Shown here: positions 42,576-54,140 of the stretch, piece by piece | How positions within the stretch are numbered: position 1 is the stretch's first letter | Layout: every line of letters begins with the position of its first letter | NCBI GenBank assembly: GCA_009829735.1 | Contig: CM020620.1 | Span: 16,946,354-17,010,353 of the forward strand | Source: Pyropia yezoensis | Taxonomy: Eukaryota; Rhodophyta; Bangiophyceae; Bangiales; Bangiaceae | Direction of reading: 5' to 3' | Length of the DNA: 64,000 bases | The notes under the pieces: model-generated | Told to the model about the DNA's origin: nothing | The model's input: the letters and a program-made list of their open reading frames with translations, nothing else | The model's database searches: none | Program-made: the position numbers and the translations under genes

Positions 42576-42699
42576 CTAGGAAGGTGGGCACAGGGGTACG
42601 ACGCGATCTCTTCGAGGTCCCCCCACGTGGTGGGCCCATAGGGTCCCTACAGCCGCGCTGCCCCGGAGTCCCTGAGGACCCCTCCGTGGGCACATCCGC

Positions 42700-42815
42700 C
42701 AATGGAGGCCACTCCATCGGTACAGGTGCCAGCAGCGGGGACGGCGGTGGCTGCAGCGGAGGCCACTCCATAGGCACAGGTGCCCGAGGTGGGGACGGCG
42801 GTGGCTGCTGGCTCT
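42700..42815. repeat. Short direct repeat, ~55 bp, two copies
   Basis: GGAGGCCACTCCATCGGTACAGGTGCC is followed about 55 bp later by GGAGGCCACTCCATAGGCACAGGTGCC. Each copy is followed by GGGGACGGCGGTGGCTGC. Confidence 0.8.
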
Positions 42816-44879
42816 CCCAGGACGCCGGAGAGTTTGGCAATGTGGGTGGAACAGGTCCAGGGGGGGGGCTGCAGGGGCGGCCGCGGCCCCGGCGGCCGCT
42901 GATGAGCGGCCGTCCGAGGGCCGTGAGCCCGCACCAGCCGCGACAGCGCCGGAGGCCGCGGCTTCGCCAGCAGCCGCGGCCCCCGGCTCGTCATCTGTCG
43001 CGGTCATGGCGGCGGCCGCCCCACCCCCCGCCCCCCCCGCCACCGGGCCCCCCGCCCCCCCCACCGCCGCCCCGCCTTCCCCCGCGACTGTCGGAGCCGC
43101 GGCCGCTGGAGCGGCCGCCTCCTCTCCCGGCCCTCCACCAGCATCTGCGGCACCCTTGCTGCTGCTGGACGCCCCCGCAGGTGCCGGTGCGTCGGCGGCC
43201 ATGTGCTGTGCGATGAGCGCATCGGCGCGCCGGGCTAAAAACGCGCGGAAGCGCGGCACGTCCCGAATGCCGGGGGCCGACAGTGCCGCAATCAGGTTCC
43301 TGTCCGCAGTGGCCCCCGCGATGACCTTCAGCGCTGCAGTGTTGGCGCTACTCTCCTTCGCCATGGCAGCGTCGCGCGCGCGCGCGGCCATCTGCTCCAA
43401 AGTAGACTGGCCGTCACTACCGCAAAGAACTCCTTCCCCTTCTGGTCCGTCCCCACCACAGCGTCCTCCGACTCCTCGAGCCAGGCCTTGCTCAGCTGTA
43501 CGCGCTCGACGTCGGAGTAGGGGATCCCGTGGGTGTGGACGCGAGCTCCCAATCCAGGTCCGCCATCGCCCGCAGCCGTTCCGCCTCCGCGGCTTCCGCG
43601 GCCGCTCTCGTCGCGGCCACGACCGCGGCCTCGAGACCCCCCCGGACCAACGGCGGGGCCAGCACTGCCGGCCCCGCCCCCCCCGCCGGCACCACCTCCC
43701 CCGACGGCGGCCCCGGCGGCGGCGACGCCGGCTGCTGCGGCTCCTCCGCCCCTCTGGGGGTGGGGGCCGCCAACGCCACGACGGGCGCCTCCTCCCGATG
43801 GTTGCCATGCACGGGCCCCGGCCGCTGCGGCTGCGGCCTCTTCGTCCTCGTCCCCGTCGCCGTCGGTGACTGCATCTTCGTCCCAGGTAGAGCTGGGGCG
43901 GCCGCCTGTTGGTGGTGGCCGACCGCCTCTGGCGCGGGCGCGGCCACCGCGGGATGGCCGGTCGTAGTTGCCTGCGTGACGTCGGCGGCCGCGCCCGGTG
44001 GCGGCCCCACTGCCGGTGGACGTTGCCCCGCTGTCGGGGCTGCCGGCGCGAGGGTCCCCGCCAGCACCGCCGGCCCTGCCGGCACCGCCGGCGTGCCCCC
44101 CTCCTCTCGACTGTCCTCCAAAGAAGGGGGAAGAGGACATGGCGGACCCGTCGCGGGTGTTGCTGCTGCTGCTGCTGCTGCCGGTGACCCCGGCAGCAAT
44201 GGGCGATCTTGCGCGCCGCGGTCCGTGAGCCTCTGGTTCAGTCGCACCGCCCTTGCTCGCGCAGACCACAGGTCGCCACGAGGCGCTGGCCAACTGCTCG
44301 AGGATGGCCGCAGTGGTGGGCCGGTGCCGCTCGGCCCACCCAGGGGAGTCCCTCGCACGCCGCCTCTCGGGGAGCCCTCCACCGGGCCCGCAGCAGCTCC
44401 TCGAGCACTTGCCTCGAGACGCCTCTCCGACGGCGCCAATGGCAACGATCTCTGCTGGCCGCTCCCCAGCGCGGAAGACGACAGCTGGTTGCTGCCCAGG
44501 GCCGCCTCCCCCGCTATCTGGGCAGTCGGCGGCCCCTGCCCAACGCCAATCGACGGCGGCCCTTGGACCCGCGAAGTCGTCCGCCCCCCTAGCTGGGTGC
44601 TGGGCCACCCGCTCGGTGCAGCCTGGTTGCTGCCAGCCAGGGGCGGCCGGTGATCCCTGAGAGGGCTGCTCGGCCGCCCTTGCTGCTGCTGCTGCTAGTG
44701 GCTGTCCGGCCGGCTCGGCCCCGCCTGGCCGCCGCAAAAGAGCGGCGGCCCCTCCCAATAGCGGGGCCTGGCCGGCCGCCCCTGCTGGTGGGTGTCCGGC
44801 CGGCTCGGCCCCGGCTGGCCGCCGCCAAAGAGCGGCCCCTCCCAAAAGCGAACACTGGTCGGTCGCCCCGGCTGGTGGT

Positions 44880-45490
44880 CGGCTTCCCGGTTCTGCCTCG
44901 CGTGGCCGTCTCCAAACAACGGCGGCCGATCGTCCCTGCGTGGGCTCGTCGGCCGCCCTTGCTGCTGCTGCTGCAGGTGGTTCTCTCACCGACTGGACCC
45001 CGCCTGGCCGTCCCCAAACAGCCGCGGCCAATCGTCCCTGCGTGGGCTCGTCGACCGCGCTTGCTGCTGCTGCTGAGGGTAGTGCTCCCACCGGCTGGGC
45101 CCCGCCTGGCCGTCCCCAAACAGCCGCGGCCGATCGTCCCTGCGTGGGCTCGTCGGCCGCCCTTGCTACTGCTGCTGCGGGTAGTGCTCCCACCGGCTGG
45201 GCCCCGCCTGGCCGTCCCCAAACAGCCGCGGCCGATCGTCCCTGCGTGGGCTCGTCGGCCGCCCTTGCTGCTGCTGCTGCAGGTGGTTCTCTCACCGACT
45301 GGACCCCGCCTGGCCGTCCCCAAACAGCCGCGGCCGATCGTCCCTGCGTGGGCTCGTCGGCCGCCCTTGGTGCTGCTCCTGCGGGTAGTGCTCCCACCGG
45401 CTGGGCCCCGCCTGGCCGTCCCCAAACATCCGCGGCCGATCGTCCCTGCGTGGGCTCGTCGGCCGCCCTTGCTGCTGCTGCTGCTGGTCT
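44880..45490 (-). repeat. 102 bp coding tandem array (34-residue units)
   Basis: TGGGCTCGTCGG recurs at 44941, 45043, 45145, 45247, 45349 and 45451, exactly 102 bases apart. Read on the minus strand, units give GRPTSPRRDDRPRLFGDGQ followed by AGPSRWEHYPQ and a Gln run. Degenerate relatives extend to ~44640 and ~45700. Confidence 0.92.
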
Positions 45491-46236
45491 TGCCACCGGC
45501 TTGGACGAGACTGGCCCCCTCGAAACAGCGGCGGCCCCTCCCAATAGCGGGGACTGCTCGGCCGCCCTTGCTGATGGTGCCACCGGGTCGGTCCCCCCTG
45601 GCCCTGGCCGCCGCCGCCAACCAGCGGCGGCCCCTCCCAGCGAGGAGCGGTCGGCCGCCCCAGATGGGCGTTGGTCCACCCGCCCGGCGCCGCCTGGCCG
45701 CCGCCGTCGTTCAGCGGCTCTTCTGTCGGTTGGCGCTGGCGCCCGGTGTCCCACTCCGTCGGTACCGCCCGCCCCGCCGGCGATCGGTCGGCCCAGGGGC
45801 CGCCCTGTGGCCCCGTCAGCAGAGGCGGCACGTCCTGCTTCGGGGGAGTGGCCACCCAAGGACAGCGACACGTCCAATGGCGCAGAGCGTGGTCCAATTC
45901 CGCCCGCTGCGCTCGCCGACACTGCCAGCACAGACGGCGGAAGGCCCTCCGCAGCTCCGTCTTCGTCAGGTGCCGCCCGCGGCCTGCCCACCACAGGCTT
46001 CCGCGCTCCCCAAATGGTAGCTGAGCTGCCCACGGGCAGCCGCACCTCCAGTGACAGAGGGGGTACTCCGGCCCCGTGATCTGCGCACGACGACAGCGCG
46101 CGCAGAGGGGCCGGAGCCCTCGACGGCGCTGGTCCTTGCTTATCTGCCGCGCCGGCGGACCCCCGTGGTTCCGCTCCCGCCCCCCCCCCCCTCCGCCACC
46201 CCTGTCCCCCCCCGCGCTGCGGGTGGCTGCGCCCAT

Positions 46237-48889
46237 GGTGCTCGAGGAGCGGAAAAGGCGGCACAGGAGAGTGCTGCGCGCGTGGGAAAGTGCTGGAAAG
46301 GGAATCGGGGCCGTCGTACGGCCACCAATGTGCAGAGTGGTAGCGTTCTGACGGCTGAGCGCGACGAACGTTGTAGCCAGCGTTCATGGCCTTATAGAGG
46401 GGTCGATGAAGTGCGCGTCGACCACAGGCCCACAGAGCACGTCAGCCGCCCAGGGTGCGGCCGGACGACCCCCCTCCCCCGACGCACCGGGGTGCGCGTG
46501 TGGGGTGCGGACAAGTGTGGGCCCGCATGCGGCCAATAGGCCCCCCCCGGTGCAGGTGTCGTCCGTCTGGACGGCGGCCGGCAGCGGCTGGCAGCGGCCG
46601 CCACTGTCGGGGGCGGGGCTGCAGCCACACCGGCAATGACGGCAAAGAGGGAGAAAAAGGCGGCTTGCAGCAGCATAGAGCGTGTGGCCGCGGGGGCGGC
46701 GCCCCTTCGCGTATGGCCGCCCGAGAGGGGGATGGCCGCCCCTACCAACCGCTGCAACCGTGCGGCCGCGAGAGGAGTGGTGGAGATGCGGCGTGGCAAC
46801 CGGGGAGGCCGAAACGAGGGGGGATGATGACCCTTTTCGGCCTCCAGGCCGCCAGGCCGCCCTGCATGCAGGTGGAGGCGGCCCCTTCACCGGGGTCGCG
46901 GCCGATCCTACCGCTGCGGCCGCCAATGTGGGCGCCAACGATGGGGTCGCTAGTGTGGCTCACCCACGTGCTGGGGGCCAACCGCGACACCCGTGCGGCC
47001 AAGTGGAAATCGGGCGAGGAGAGTTGGCGACCCCCCGCCGGCGACCACCCCGCGGGCGACTGCCGTCGCAAACAGTGCAGATGTGGGCCAGAGCGGCCGG
47101 TAAGAAACGCCTCCCGACAGCGGTGGCGCGAAGTAGGGATCCGTGTCGACGACAGGGCGCAGGTGGGGCGTGTGGTGGGAAGGGGGGGGGCGTGGTCATG
47201 TGGGGGGGAGGGGGGGGGGAGGAAGCACCCCCGCAAGGCTCACGTCCCGCCCCTGGAAATTGTCGGGGGGTCACGCGACACCCTCGGCCGAGACACCTCA
47301 TGTGGCCAACCAGCACGGCAGCGCCCATGGGCGTTGGTGCCCACAGGGGGGGTTGAAGAGGAAACGCCCGCACAGTTCCATTGGGCGGGAGCGATGTGGG
47401 GGGGAGAGGGCCCAACAGTACTCTGGGCAGCAAGCGGCGGGGAGAGGTTGCGACCGGCTTGGCGTGCCCAATGAGAATCAGGGCCGACACGAGGCGGGGC
47501 GTTGCCACCACGCCAGAGGCGACCACCGGGGGCCGCCCCTGTCCACTGTTGGCACCCTCCTGCGGCCGTGGGGCGAGAGTGGGGCGATGAGGGGGGGCGT
47601 CGGGGAAGGCGCGGCTGCGCAGACGGCGGTGGCTTGCTCGGCGACGCGCAGGGGAGAGCGGGGGGGTGACACGCGTAAAGCGTGGAGACGGAGACGCAAA
47701 ACCCGAGGTGGGGGCGTGCACGGGCCTGGGAAGAGGGTCAACCGACCGACAACCGCCGGAGTTGCACATAGAGACGTGATACGCGACCGGGGGGGAATGC
47801 AAGAGCCGCCGGGGCCGCGTGCGCCGGCAAGGGGTAACGAAAAGAGAGGGGGGGGAGGGCGAATCTCGTTCACCATAATTCGCATGGCGGGGTCCATGCA
47901 TGGCGGGGGGGAATGCGCAACCTCGCGCCTCGAGAAAAGAAAAGAGGAGGCACGATGGAGCCGCCGCGCTGTGGTCGCCTCATAGAGCGTGCGAAAGTTG
48001 CGGAAACGACGCCGGTACACCGCATGGAGTCGCGGAAGCGTGCAACTGTCAACCGTGCAGAAAACGACGTGGTCGGTTGTCTCATGGACCGAGCGGTCAC
48101 AACCGTCCGTTCCCGGCATACACTGATCGCAGGCGGGGCACGTCGAGGGAAACCGCGTCAGGTGATTGGCTCGTTGCACAGAGACGGTCGGACACGACCC
48201 CAACTGACCGCAAACAGACTTATATACACTTTTGAGTGTGTATATTCGCATATGGACAGGAATATTGGAGCGAGTTTGGACTGCACGTGGCAAGAAGAGT
48301 CGCATTGCACAGTCATATTAGGCAACGTTCGACAAAAGTATGGACGAGATACACGAGATTGCCTTGCTTTGTGCTGCGTGTCTCGCTTGTTCAGCAGGAG
48401 AGTCGACAATGTTTCCTCGTTTTCGAGCCTTGCACCTGTCTTCGGGGGGGGGCTTGCCCCAGGTTGAATGATACCATCGAACACGCAATAGGCGACAGCG
48501 AACCCTCCCCGCTTCTGATTTGCGGCAGCGGAAAGCCAGTTGCTATCGTGAAGGCCAGCTGTCCCGTCTTAAAATCATGTAGCCCCTGTGATCCAGCAAC
48601 TCCATTGCATATATCGGCTTTTGCCACGCTCCTCCACTCAGCAGCGCCCACGTGGCTGCTTCATTTCAGATTGGCGTGAGATGGTATCGGGATCGTCGTG
48701 ACGTTGTTGGAAACACTCTAAGGCGCCGACCACGCCGGTGTACGTACTGTACTGTACTGTGTGCTTGTGAACAAACATTATTCACAACGTAGTTGCAGAG
48801 TGTGTGTGTCATTTGCTGACAAGTCCGTTTGATCACGTGTCTGGTACCCGTGCTTGCACGATGTGCATGTCATCCTCGGCGTCATGATA
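46237..48889. other. Intergenic, no gene recognised
   Basis: GC-rich to about 48000 with overlapping low-complexity frames, then clearly less GC-rich. A TACTG microsatellite lies at ~48740. No domain-bearing frame was found. Confidence 0.4.
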
Positions 48890-49125
48890 AATATGTAATG
48901 GAAGATGAGGCCACAGCCGTTAGTGTATGGGCCAGCCTGTGAATGACAGCGCTTAATGTATCGTTGCAGTCTACATAACGTTGAGAATCCCTCGACGTTG
49001 AGAACCCCTCGGATCACTTCCCAGCTGTCATGAGGATTCCCAGCTGAAGAAAGCAACATCATATTGCTGATTCCTGAATTCTGTCCTGGTGGACCGAGAC
49101 TGACTACTTAGCTGTCTGTTTCGGG
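48890..49125. repeat. Interspersed repeat family, copy A (internally deleted)
   Basis: The segment GTGAATGACAGCGCTTAATG ... ATCGTTGCAGTCTA (48938-48972) matches 60683-60716 almost exactly. The segment TGAATTCTGTCCTGGTGGAC then CGAGACTGAC matches ~61228-61255. The middle part seen in the other copies is missing here. Confidence 0.8.
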
Positions 49126-49432
49126 ATGGTCTCGTACGCTGAAAAAGAAAACACTCTGTTCGTAGGCACAACAGCCGTATGACCCTGTCTCAAAATTCGG
49201 TAACTCGTCAGTTTGTCTCACTTTTGAGTTCTTTATGTATGGACCATTATGCTTTTGGTCGCTAGAGGTCACGGACGAGCCTGTTCTTCTCTGTTCAACG
49301 CCATATTGCTTCCCCGATGTGATAGAGAAGAACAGAGAGGTTGTTGTTCTTCACAGCCGATTTGACATAAATGTCCGATACGGGGGCTACCTCAATGTAC
49401 TATGACACGAACAATAAGTATCTTGGACTGAA

Positions 49433-51132
49433 ATGAGTCAAGCTGAAGCGCCGTCAGACATGTCTCTTTCCTTCACCTCACCCCGTCATTGCTTGCCCCG
49501 CTGTTGCACCCCGCACTCTCTGCCACAACCGCCATCTCCCCAACGCCCCGAGCGCACATCCGCTGGACGAATCACTATGTCGCCCCCTAGCCAGACTCCT
49601 TCTGCTGGCGGCCCCTCGCGTCGGCGCCGCGCCTTCTACCGTCTGACGAAGGAGACAGCCGTCCTGCTGGACAACGTGCGTCGCTTTTTTGAGGGGGAGC
49701 GCGTGGCCCGGCGCGCGTACTCGTTGAGCAATCCCATGGCGCGCACAGCGCGCGCTACTGGCGTCAGCGAGCGGTCCGTTTTGCGTGTGCGGGACGATGA
49801 CTGTTTTGAGTCTTTGGCCGTCACAGGGGATCGCGAGACGCGTGCGCGCGGGTCGCGGACTTCCCCCGCGGAGCAAGCGTGTGTGCGCGATGCGGTGTAC
49901 CAGCAGTACGAGAATCGCTCTCTCCCTACTGTGGATTCCACTTTGGAGTACCTCACGACCGCGGCCACGGTGCATGCGGCCACCGGAAGTGGCTCGCCTC
50001 CTACGACTTCTTGGACCCGCACATCGCTGTTTCGTGCTATGAGAGATTCTGGTTTTCATTTTGCGCGTGGTCTCAACCACTACGGCGTGGCACGCGAGAA
50101 TCCTGCGATCAAGGCGCAGCGGGAAAACTACATTGACACGGTGCGGGAGTACCGCCGCGCGGGTCGTACCGTGTACTACACCGAAGAGACCTGGGTTAAT
50201 GAGAACATGTCAGTGTACCGCAGTTGGAACGACGCGACGCTGAAATCAAGACTTAAGGTGCCGTCGGGAAAGGGCGGCCGGATTATTATCGCCCACGTCG
50301 GGTCCCGCGACACTGGGCTCTTGGACGGGGCCGGCCTCATTTTCATTGGCGAGTCCAACACTGGGGACTACCACAACGAAATGAACTCCCGGCGCTGGCT
50401 GGAGTGGCTGCAAGAGGATGTCTTCCCCAATATTAGTGGTCAAGTACTCGTCGTCGACCGGGCTCCGTACCACTTGGTGCGCACGCCCGGAACGCGACCT
50501 GTGACGAGCAAGATGCGGAAGGCTGAGCTTGTTGATTGGCTGGTGGCGCACAATGCCGTTCCTGACAGCTGGGAGGGTCCGTGGCGGACCAAGAAAACCA
50601 AGGTGGAGCTGATGGCGCAAGCGGCTAAAAATCGGCCTGCTCCACGGTTTCTCGTACAAGACCAAGCGCAAGATTTCGGGGTGTCCAATCCTGACTTCAC
50701 CCGTGGCCCACCCGGAGCTGAACCCCATCGAAATGGTGTGGGGTACGGTCAAGATGGCGGCCAAGCGTGGGAACACGAACTTCACGCTGAAAGCCCTCAA
50801 GGAGCTTGTGGCGGCGCAGTTTGCCAAGATAACTCCCGAGGAATGGCTGAAGTATGAGCTTCACGCCATCAAGATGGAGGACTCTTACCGGCGTCTTGAG
50901 AAGATTAGCGACCAAGTGGCGGCAGCTTTTGACGATGAGCAGCTGGAGGTCGAAGGGAGTGGTGGGGACGGCGAAGGAGAGGATGCCGAGGACGGAGTAG
51001 GAGGTGGAGGAAGATGAGGGAGGCGACGAGGGCGAAGAGGATGAGAGTACGACGGAGGGAGAGAGTTCGGAGAGTGTGTCGGACGAAAGCGAGGCAGGGG
51101 AGGGCAGCGATTCCGATAGCATGGAGATGTGA
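49433..51132 (+). pseudogene. IS630/Tc1-type DDE transposase with two frameshifts
   Basis: Frame 1 (from ATG 49433, or ATG 49577) contains a helix-turn-helix region (~ARATGVSERSVLRV) and the first catalytic block YYTEETWVN. It then has the second Asp block QVLVVDRAPYHLV and a KAELVDWLVAHN...KVELMAQA region. The third block HPELNPIEMVWGTVK (~50705) lies in a different frame, so a small indel occurred around 50630-50700. That frame runs to TGA 51015, but a further shift near 51000 reopens an acidic tail (GDEGEEDESTTEGESSESVS) ending in TGA 51130-51132. The first catalytic position is Glu where this family normally has Asp (DE). With the shifts corrected it would be about 560 residues. As it stands it is probably inactive. 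Terminal repeats were not located. Confidence 0.85.
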
Positions 51133-51829
51133 CCACGATACTGACCCAGCGCAGTTCCTACTTTTTTGATGAGCGGCAGGCGACCACCTTCAGCCGGACG
51201 CGATCTTTAGGTGGACATATGATTGGTCCCGAGGACCTCTCCCTGCCATGTAGGGTGGCTGCCGCGTTTCGGGGAAGGCGCCGGCGGTTCGCACTGCGAT
51301 CCCGCTCCCTGCAACCGCAACGACGGGATTATGAATGGGTGTCACAGTGTCGTCCATCGAGACGAGATTACGGATTTAACGCAGCGCTCCCTGTTCAATT
51401 CACAAATTGTCATGGAACGGGTCGACATGTAACCCCCGTTTAGCCAATGACACATTGCTCCAATGTGGTGTTGATCCGCATTCGGGCACCACGAACACGA
51501 CCGGACCGCACCACGTGCGCTGGCGGACCTCCGATACTCATCAGCCGAGCACTCAGGCGCAAAAACACACCTTTGGGTCCTGTCTTTTTTACCACAGGCC
51601 CGGAGCGCATTGCTGATCATGTCCACCAAGTTTGAGCCGTAGCAGACCAGATGCGGCTGAAAGAAAACTCTCTTCTCAAGTGACTAGCTATCTGGAATAG
51701 ACCTTTAGTGCTGGCGGATCACACTGTGCGAAAAAACGTTCACATATTATGTGTCGAAACATTGTTGTCAGCGGACATTGGAGGAAGTCGCTCTTGGGCA
51801 CTCGTTCAGTAAAGGTGCATCCAACGTAA
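51133..51829. other. 3' flank of transposase, no gene
   Basis: No domain-bearing frame. The sequence grades into the less GC-rich repeat copy B. It may contain the right end of the DDE element, but I could not identify an inverted terminus. Confidence 0.4.
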
Positions 51830-52375
51830 TATAGACTCTCGGCACCCCACGTCTGTCACCAGACAGACATATGGCGCAGGCATTGTACAAAGCAAATGAT
51901 GACACCAAACGAAAGAGCACCTCATGGCCTTTCGAACTGGAGGGAAAAAACAGGGAAGAAAGAAACGATGTTTTCTACGCACTGGGCCCCTTTCAAGGAA
52001 AATACGGCTGCTTCTACTTGCATAGGATCATCATTTGGGGCATTTGTAAGAGCTCTGCATTGGTTTCCCGTGGTGCGCGTGTGGCATCTTATGCGACAGG
52101 GCGCAGTAGACGTTTGGAGGGCATTCAGGAAGAACACCAGTCGAAAGTCCGCGCGTTTATCATCCAGTGGAGGCATCACGTTCGTGAAGCGCAGGGGACG
52201 ATGAGGAAATCTGTTTGAGAGAAGTGACTTTCAAATGGATTGATTATACAAAGATTGTACTTTAGAAGGGTTACTTTTGGACGCTGAGGAATCTGGTTGA
52301 GAGAAGCGACTTTCAAATCGATTGGTTCTGGAAAGATTGACATTATGAAGGGTTACTTTTGTACCGTGATACAAT
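51830..52375. repeat. Interspersed repeat family, copy B
   Basis: About 360 bp aligns with 60785-61140: GCACCCCAC, CAGACATATGGCGCAG-like, AGCAAATGATGACAC-like, TTCCCGTGGTGCGCG and GTTCGTGAAGCGCAG occur in the same order and spacing. An ~80 bp tail unit follows twice (CTTTCAAATSGATTG ... GAAGGGTTACTTTTG). There is no conserved reading frame between copies, so it is most likely a non-autonomous element. Confidence 0.88.
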
Positions 52376-53589
52376 CACACCACGAGCGCCAGTCGCCCTG
52401 TGTGCATGACAGAGAGATCATCAAACTTGAGGTCCATCGAATGATCTGGCAAGTCCGATTTCTATTGCACATTGGCAGAAGATTCGCGACCGTGCTTCCC
52501 CCTCCAAACCCAAGGAGCGCTGCATAGCACGATGTTGGCCCCTGTGTCTTGCACTTGCCGAACGGAACCATGAGCCTGTAGCCCTACCTGTACGAAGTTC
52601 CGTACCGATTGGCGGCGGACTCCTTGCGCCAGAGCCCACTTGTCGCAGGATTTATCATGTAAGGTACACCTTTAGTCGTCCATGCGAGCGGCGCGGCCGC
52701 GGCAAGCAGCGCAGCACTGCTTATCGCCTGTCAAAAAGTTCTTGCTTTTTTGCGAAATTCTCGAGCAAAAACCTTCCTAAAACCTGCATCGAACCTTGTT
52801 CAAGGCATCATAGACAACGCTATTCCCCCCGTTTATTGATTTCTGACTATCACAGCTCGGGCGATTGGTGGTCGCTACATCCCTTGGTATGACCGGAAGT
52901 GCACGGGGCAGGAGAGCGCTCTCGTGAAGCGCAAAGAAGCGACCGACCATCGCTACGCTTGGGAGCAATGTTTGTACAAACGCGTTTAAAAACCGCGAAA
53001 TCCCTCGCACTAGTGACGCAAAAACCTGCGCGTCGACAGGTTTCGAGGGTCTGCACGGAAAACTCTCTCCGCCTTGTTCAACATTTACGGCGTGAATTCT
53101 GACCAATGGAGCGCTCCATCCAGCAAATAGCAGCGCCACCGCTGATGTCATAGGTTCACAGAACACCGACAGCGGCCGTCGTGTCGGTCATTCTCGGGGA
53201 GATTCTTTGGCCTCAGCCCAGCCCCTCGATTAGAAAAGGAAAATTCTGCTTGAGCCGTTAATTTTCGTGCACGAACAGGGCAACAATTTGTACAACGAAG
53301 CAAGAGATCTGGCCAAATTCGGGCTTGTATCTTGACAGGGGTGCTGCGCAGGTCGGCCACCCTACACCCCCGTGCGCATTGATGGCGGTGGGGTGCGTGG
53401 GCATCCACCCGACTCTGCTTTCGCTGCGGCTGCCGACGCGGACGCGACGCCGCCGCCAAACGCCGCCACCAGCCGCGCCACTACCTACCGCTTGGCCGTG
53501 GCCGCGGCGCGCGCGGTGCAGCGGCGCCTCGCCGCGCGCGTCGTCTTCAGAGTTTGAAAGCTGCTGCGAGCAGCGCGGTGACCAATGAA
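52376..53589. other. Intergenic, less GC-rich, no gene recognised
   Basis: Non-coding in all frames by appearance. It includes the second copy of the dispersed fragment at 53346-53425. Confidence 0.45.
53346..53425. repeat. Dispersed repeat fragment (copy 2)
   Basis: Matches 33093-33160 (GCAGGTCGGCCACC, then ACACCCCCGTG and GTGGGCATCCACCCGACTCT), with an extra ~18 bases in the centre. Confidence 0.75.
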
Positions 53590-53874
53590 TCACATCATGT
53601 CGGCAGTCTGCGCGTAGGAGAGCGGCGTAACCCCGTAGGCTGAGCCCGCCGCGGCGGACACCACCAGCAACCAGACCGCCACGGCCACGGCGGTGGCGTC
53701 GGCCGCGACGGTCAGCGCACCGCCTACTGTACATCCTTCGCGTCGAACGGCTTCGACGGTCGGCGGCCGCCGCATCCAGCACCGCCGCCCCGTCGGAGGG
53801 TGGCGGGTGGCTGCTGCTGCCGAGGTGCGGTGCAGGGGGGGGGCGGGGGGGAGTGGGGGGGGGAGGAGGGGCAT
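53590..53874 (-). CDS. Possible terminal exon with one membrane segment
   Basis: The minus-strand frame ends with GGALTVAADATAVAVAVWLL and a short polar tail (PLSYAQTADMM) before its stop at 53590. The hydrophobic stretch could be a membrane helix. No start or upstream exon can be identified, because the region up to 54700 is low-complexity Ala/Gly sequence. Unrecognised; may be spurious. Confidence 0.25.
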   Translation of the reverse strand: MPLLPPPLPPAPPLHRTSAAAATRHPPTGRRCWMRRPPTVEAVRREGCTVGGALTVAADATAVAVAVWLLVVSAAAGSAYGVTPLSYAQTADMM

Positions 53875-54109
53875 GCATCGGGGCCCCGTCCCCGACCTGC
53901 GGGGGGCGGGCGGCTGGTGGACAGCCGAGCGGCAAGTGGGAGGAGGGCGGATGAAGGAACGGCTCCTGCCTTCGCGTCACGGCCCTATCGATTTCCCAGT
54001 GAAAAGGCCCCCGACCACGTCGCACACGCCGTCAGCAGGGTGGTGCCCACGTGGCTGTGGCGACGGCAGCGGCGCCGTCGTCCCCCGTGCCGCCGAGCGC
54101 TGCGACGGG

Positions 54110-54140
<31 letters not shown>

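Larger units (their letters stand above)
42576..46236 (-). pseudogene. Decayed Harbinger-type accessory gene (zinc knuckles, 34-residue repeats, Myb/SANT-like)
   Basis: From ATG 46236 a single register stays protein-like to 43492 but is broken by four or more stops: TGA ~45290, TAG ~45165, TGA ~44986 and TAG ~44693. It has two tandem C-x2-C-x13-H-x2-C-x-C motifs (CARC...HWRCGC at ~46110, CWQC...HWTCRC at ~45980), then the 34-residue repeats, then an Ala/Pro-rich part ending AAEAERLRAMADLDWELAS. In another frame, 43525-43412 reads VERVQLSKAWLEESEDAVVG followed by TDQKGKEFF. This is the core of the Myb/SANT-like domain of Plant_tran partner ORFs. A third frame (43409 to ~43180) gives a helical tail, DVPRFRAFLARRADALIAQH. 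Introns could explain some frame changes but not the stops. It is convergent with the transposase at 38367-40103. Confidence 0.6.

Noticed and set aside
44880-45490. 34-residue repeats as TALE-like DNA-binding repeats
   Set aside because: Only the length agrees. The units are Pro/Arg/Asp/Gln-rich without the helical pattern or variable di-residue of TALE repeats.
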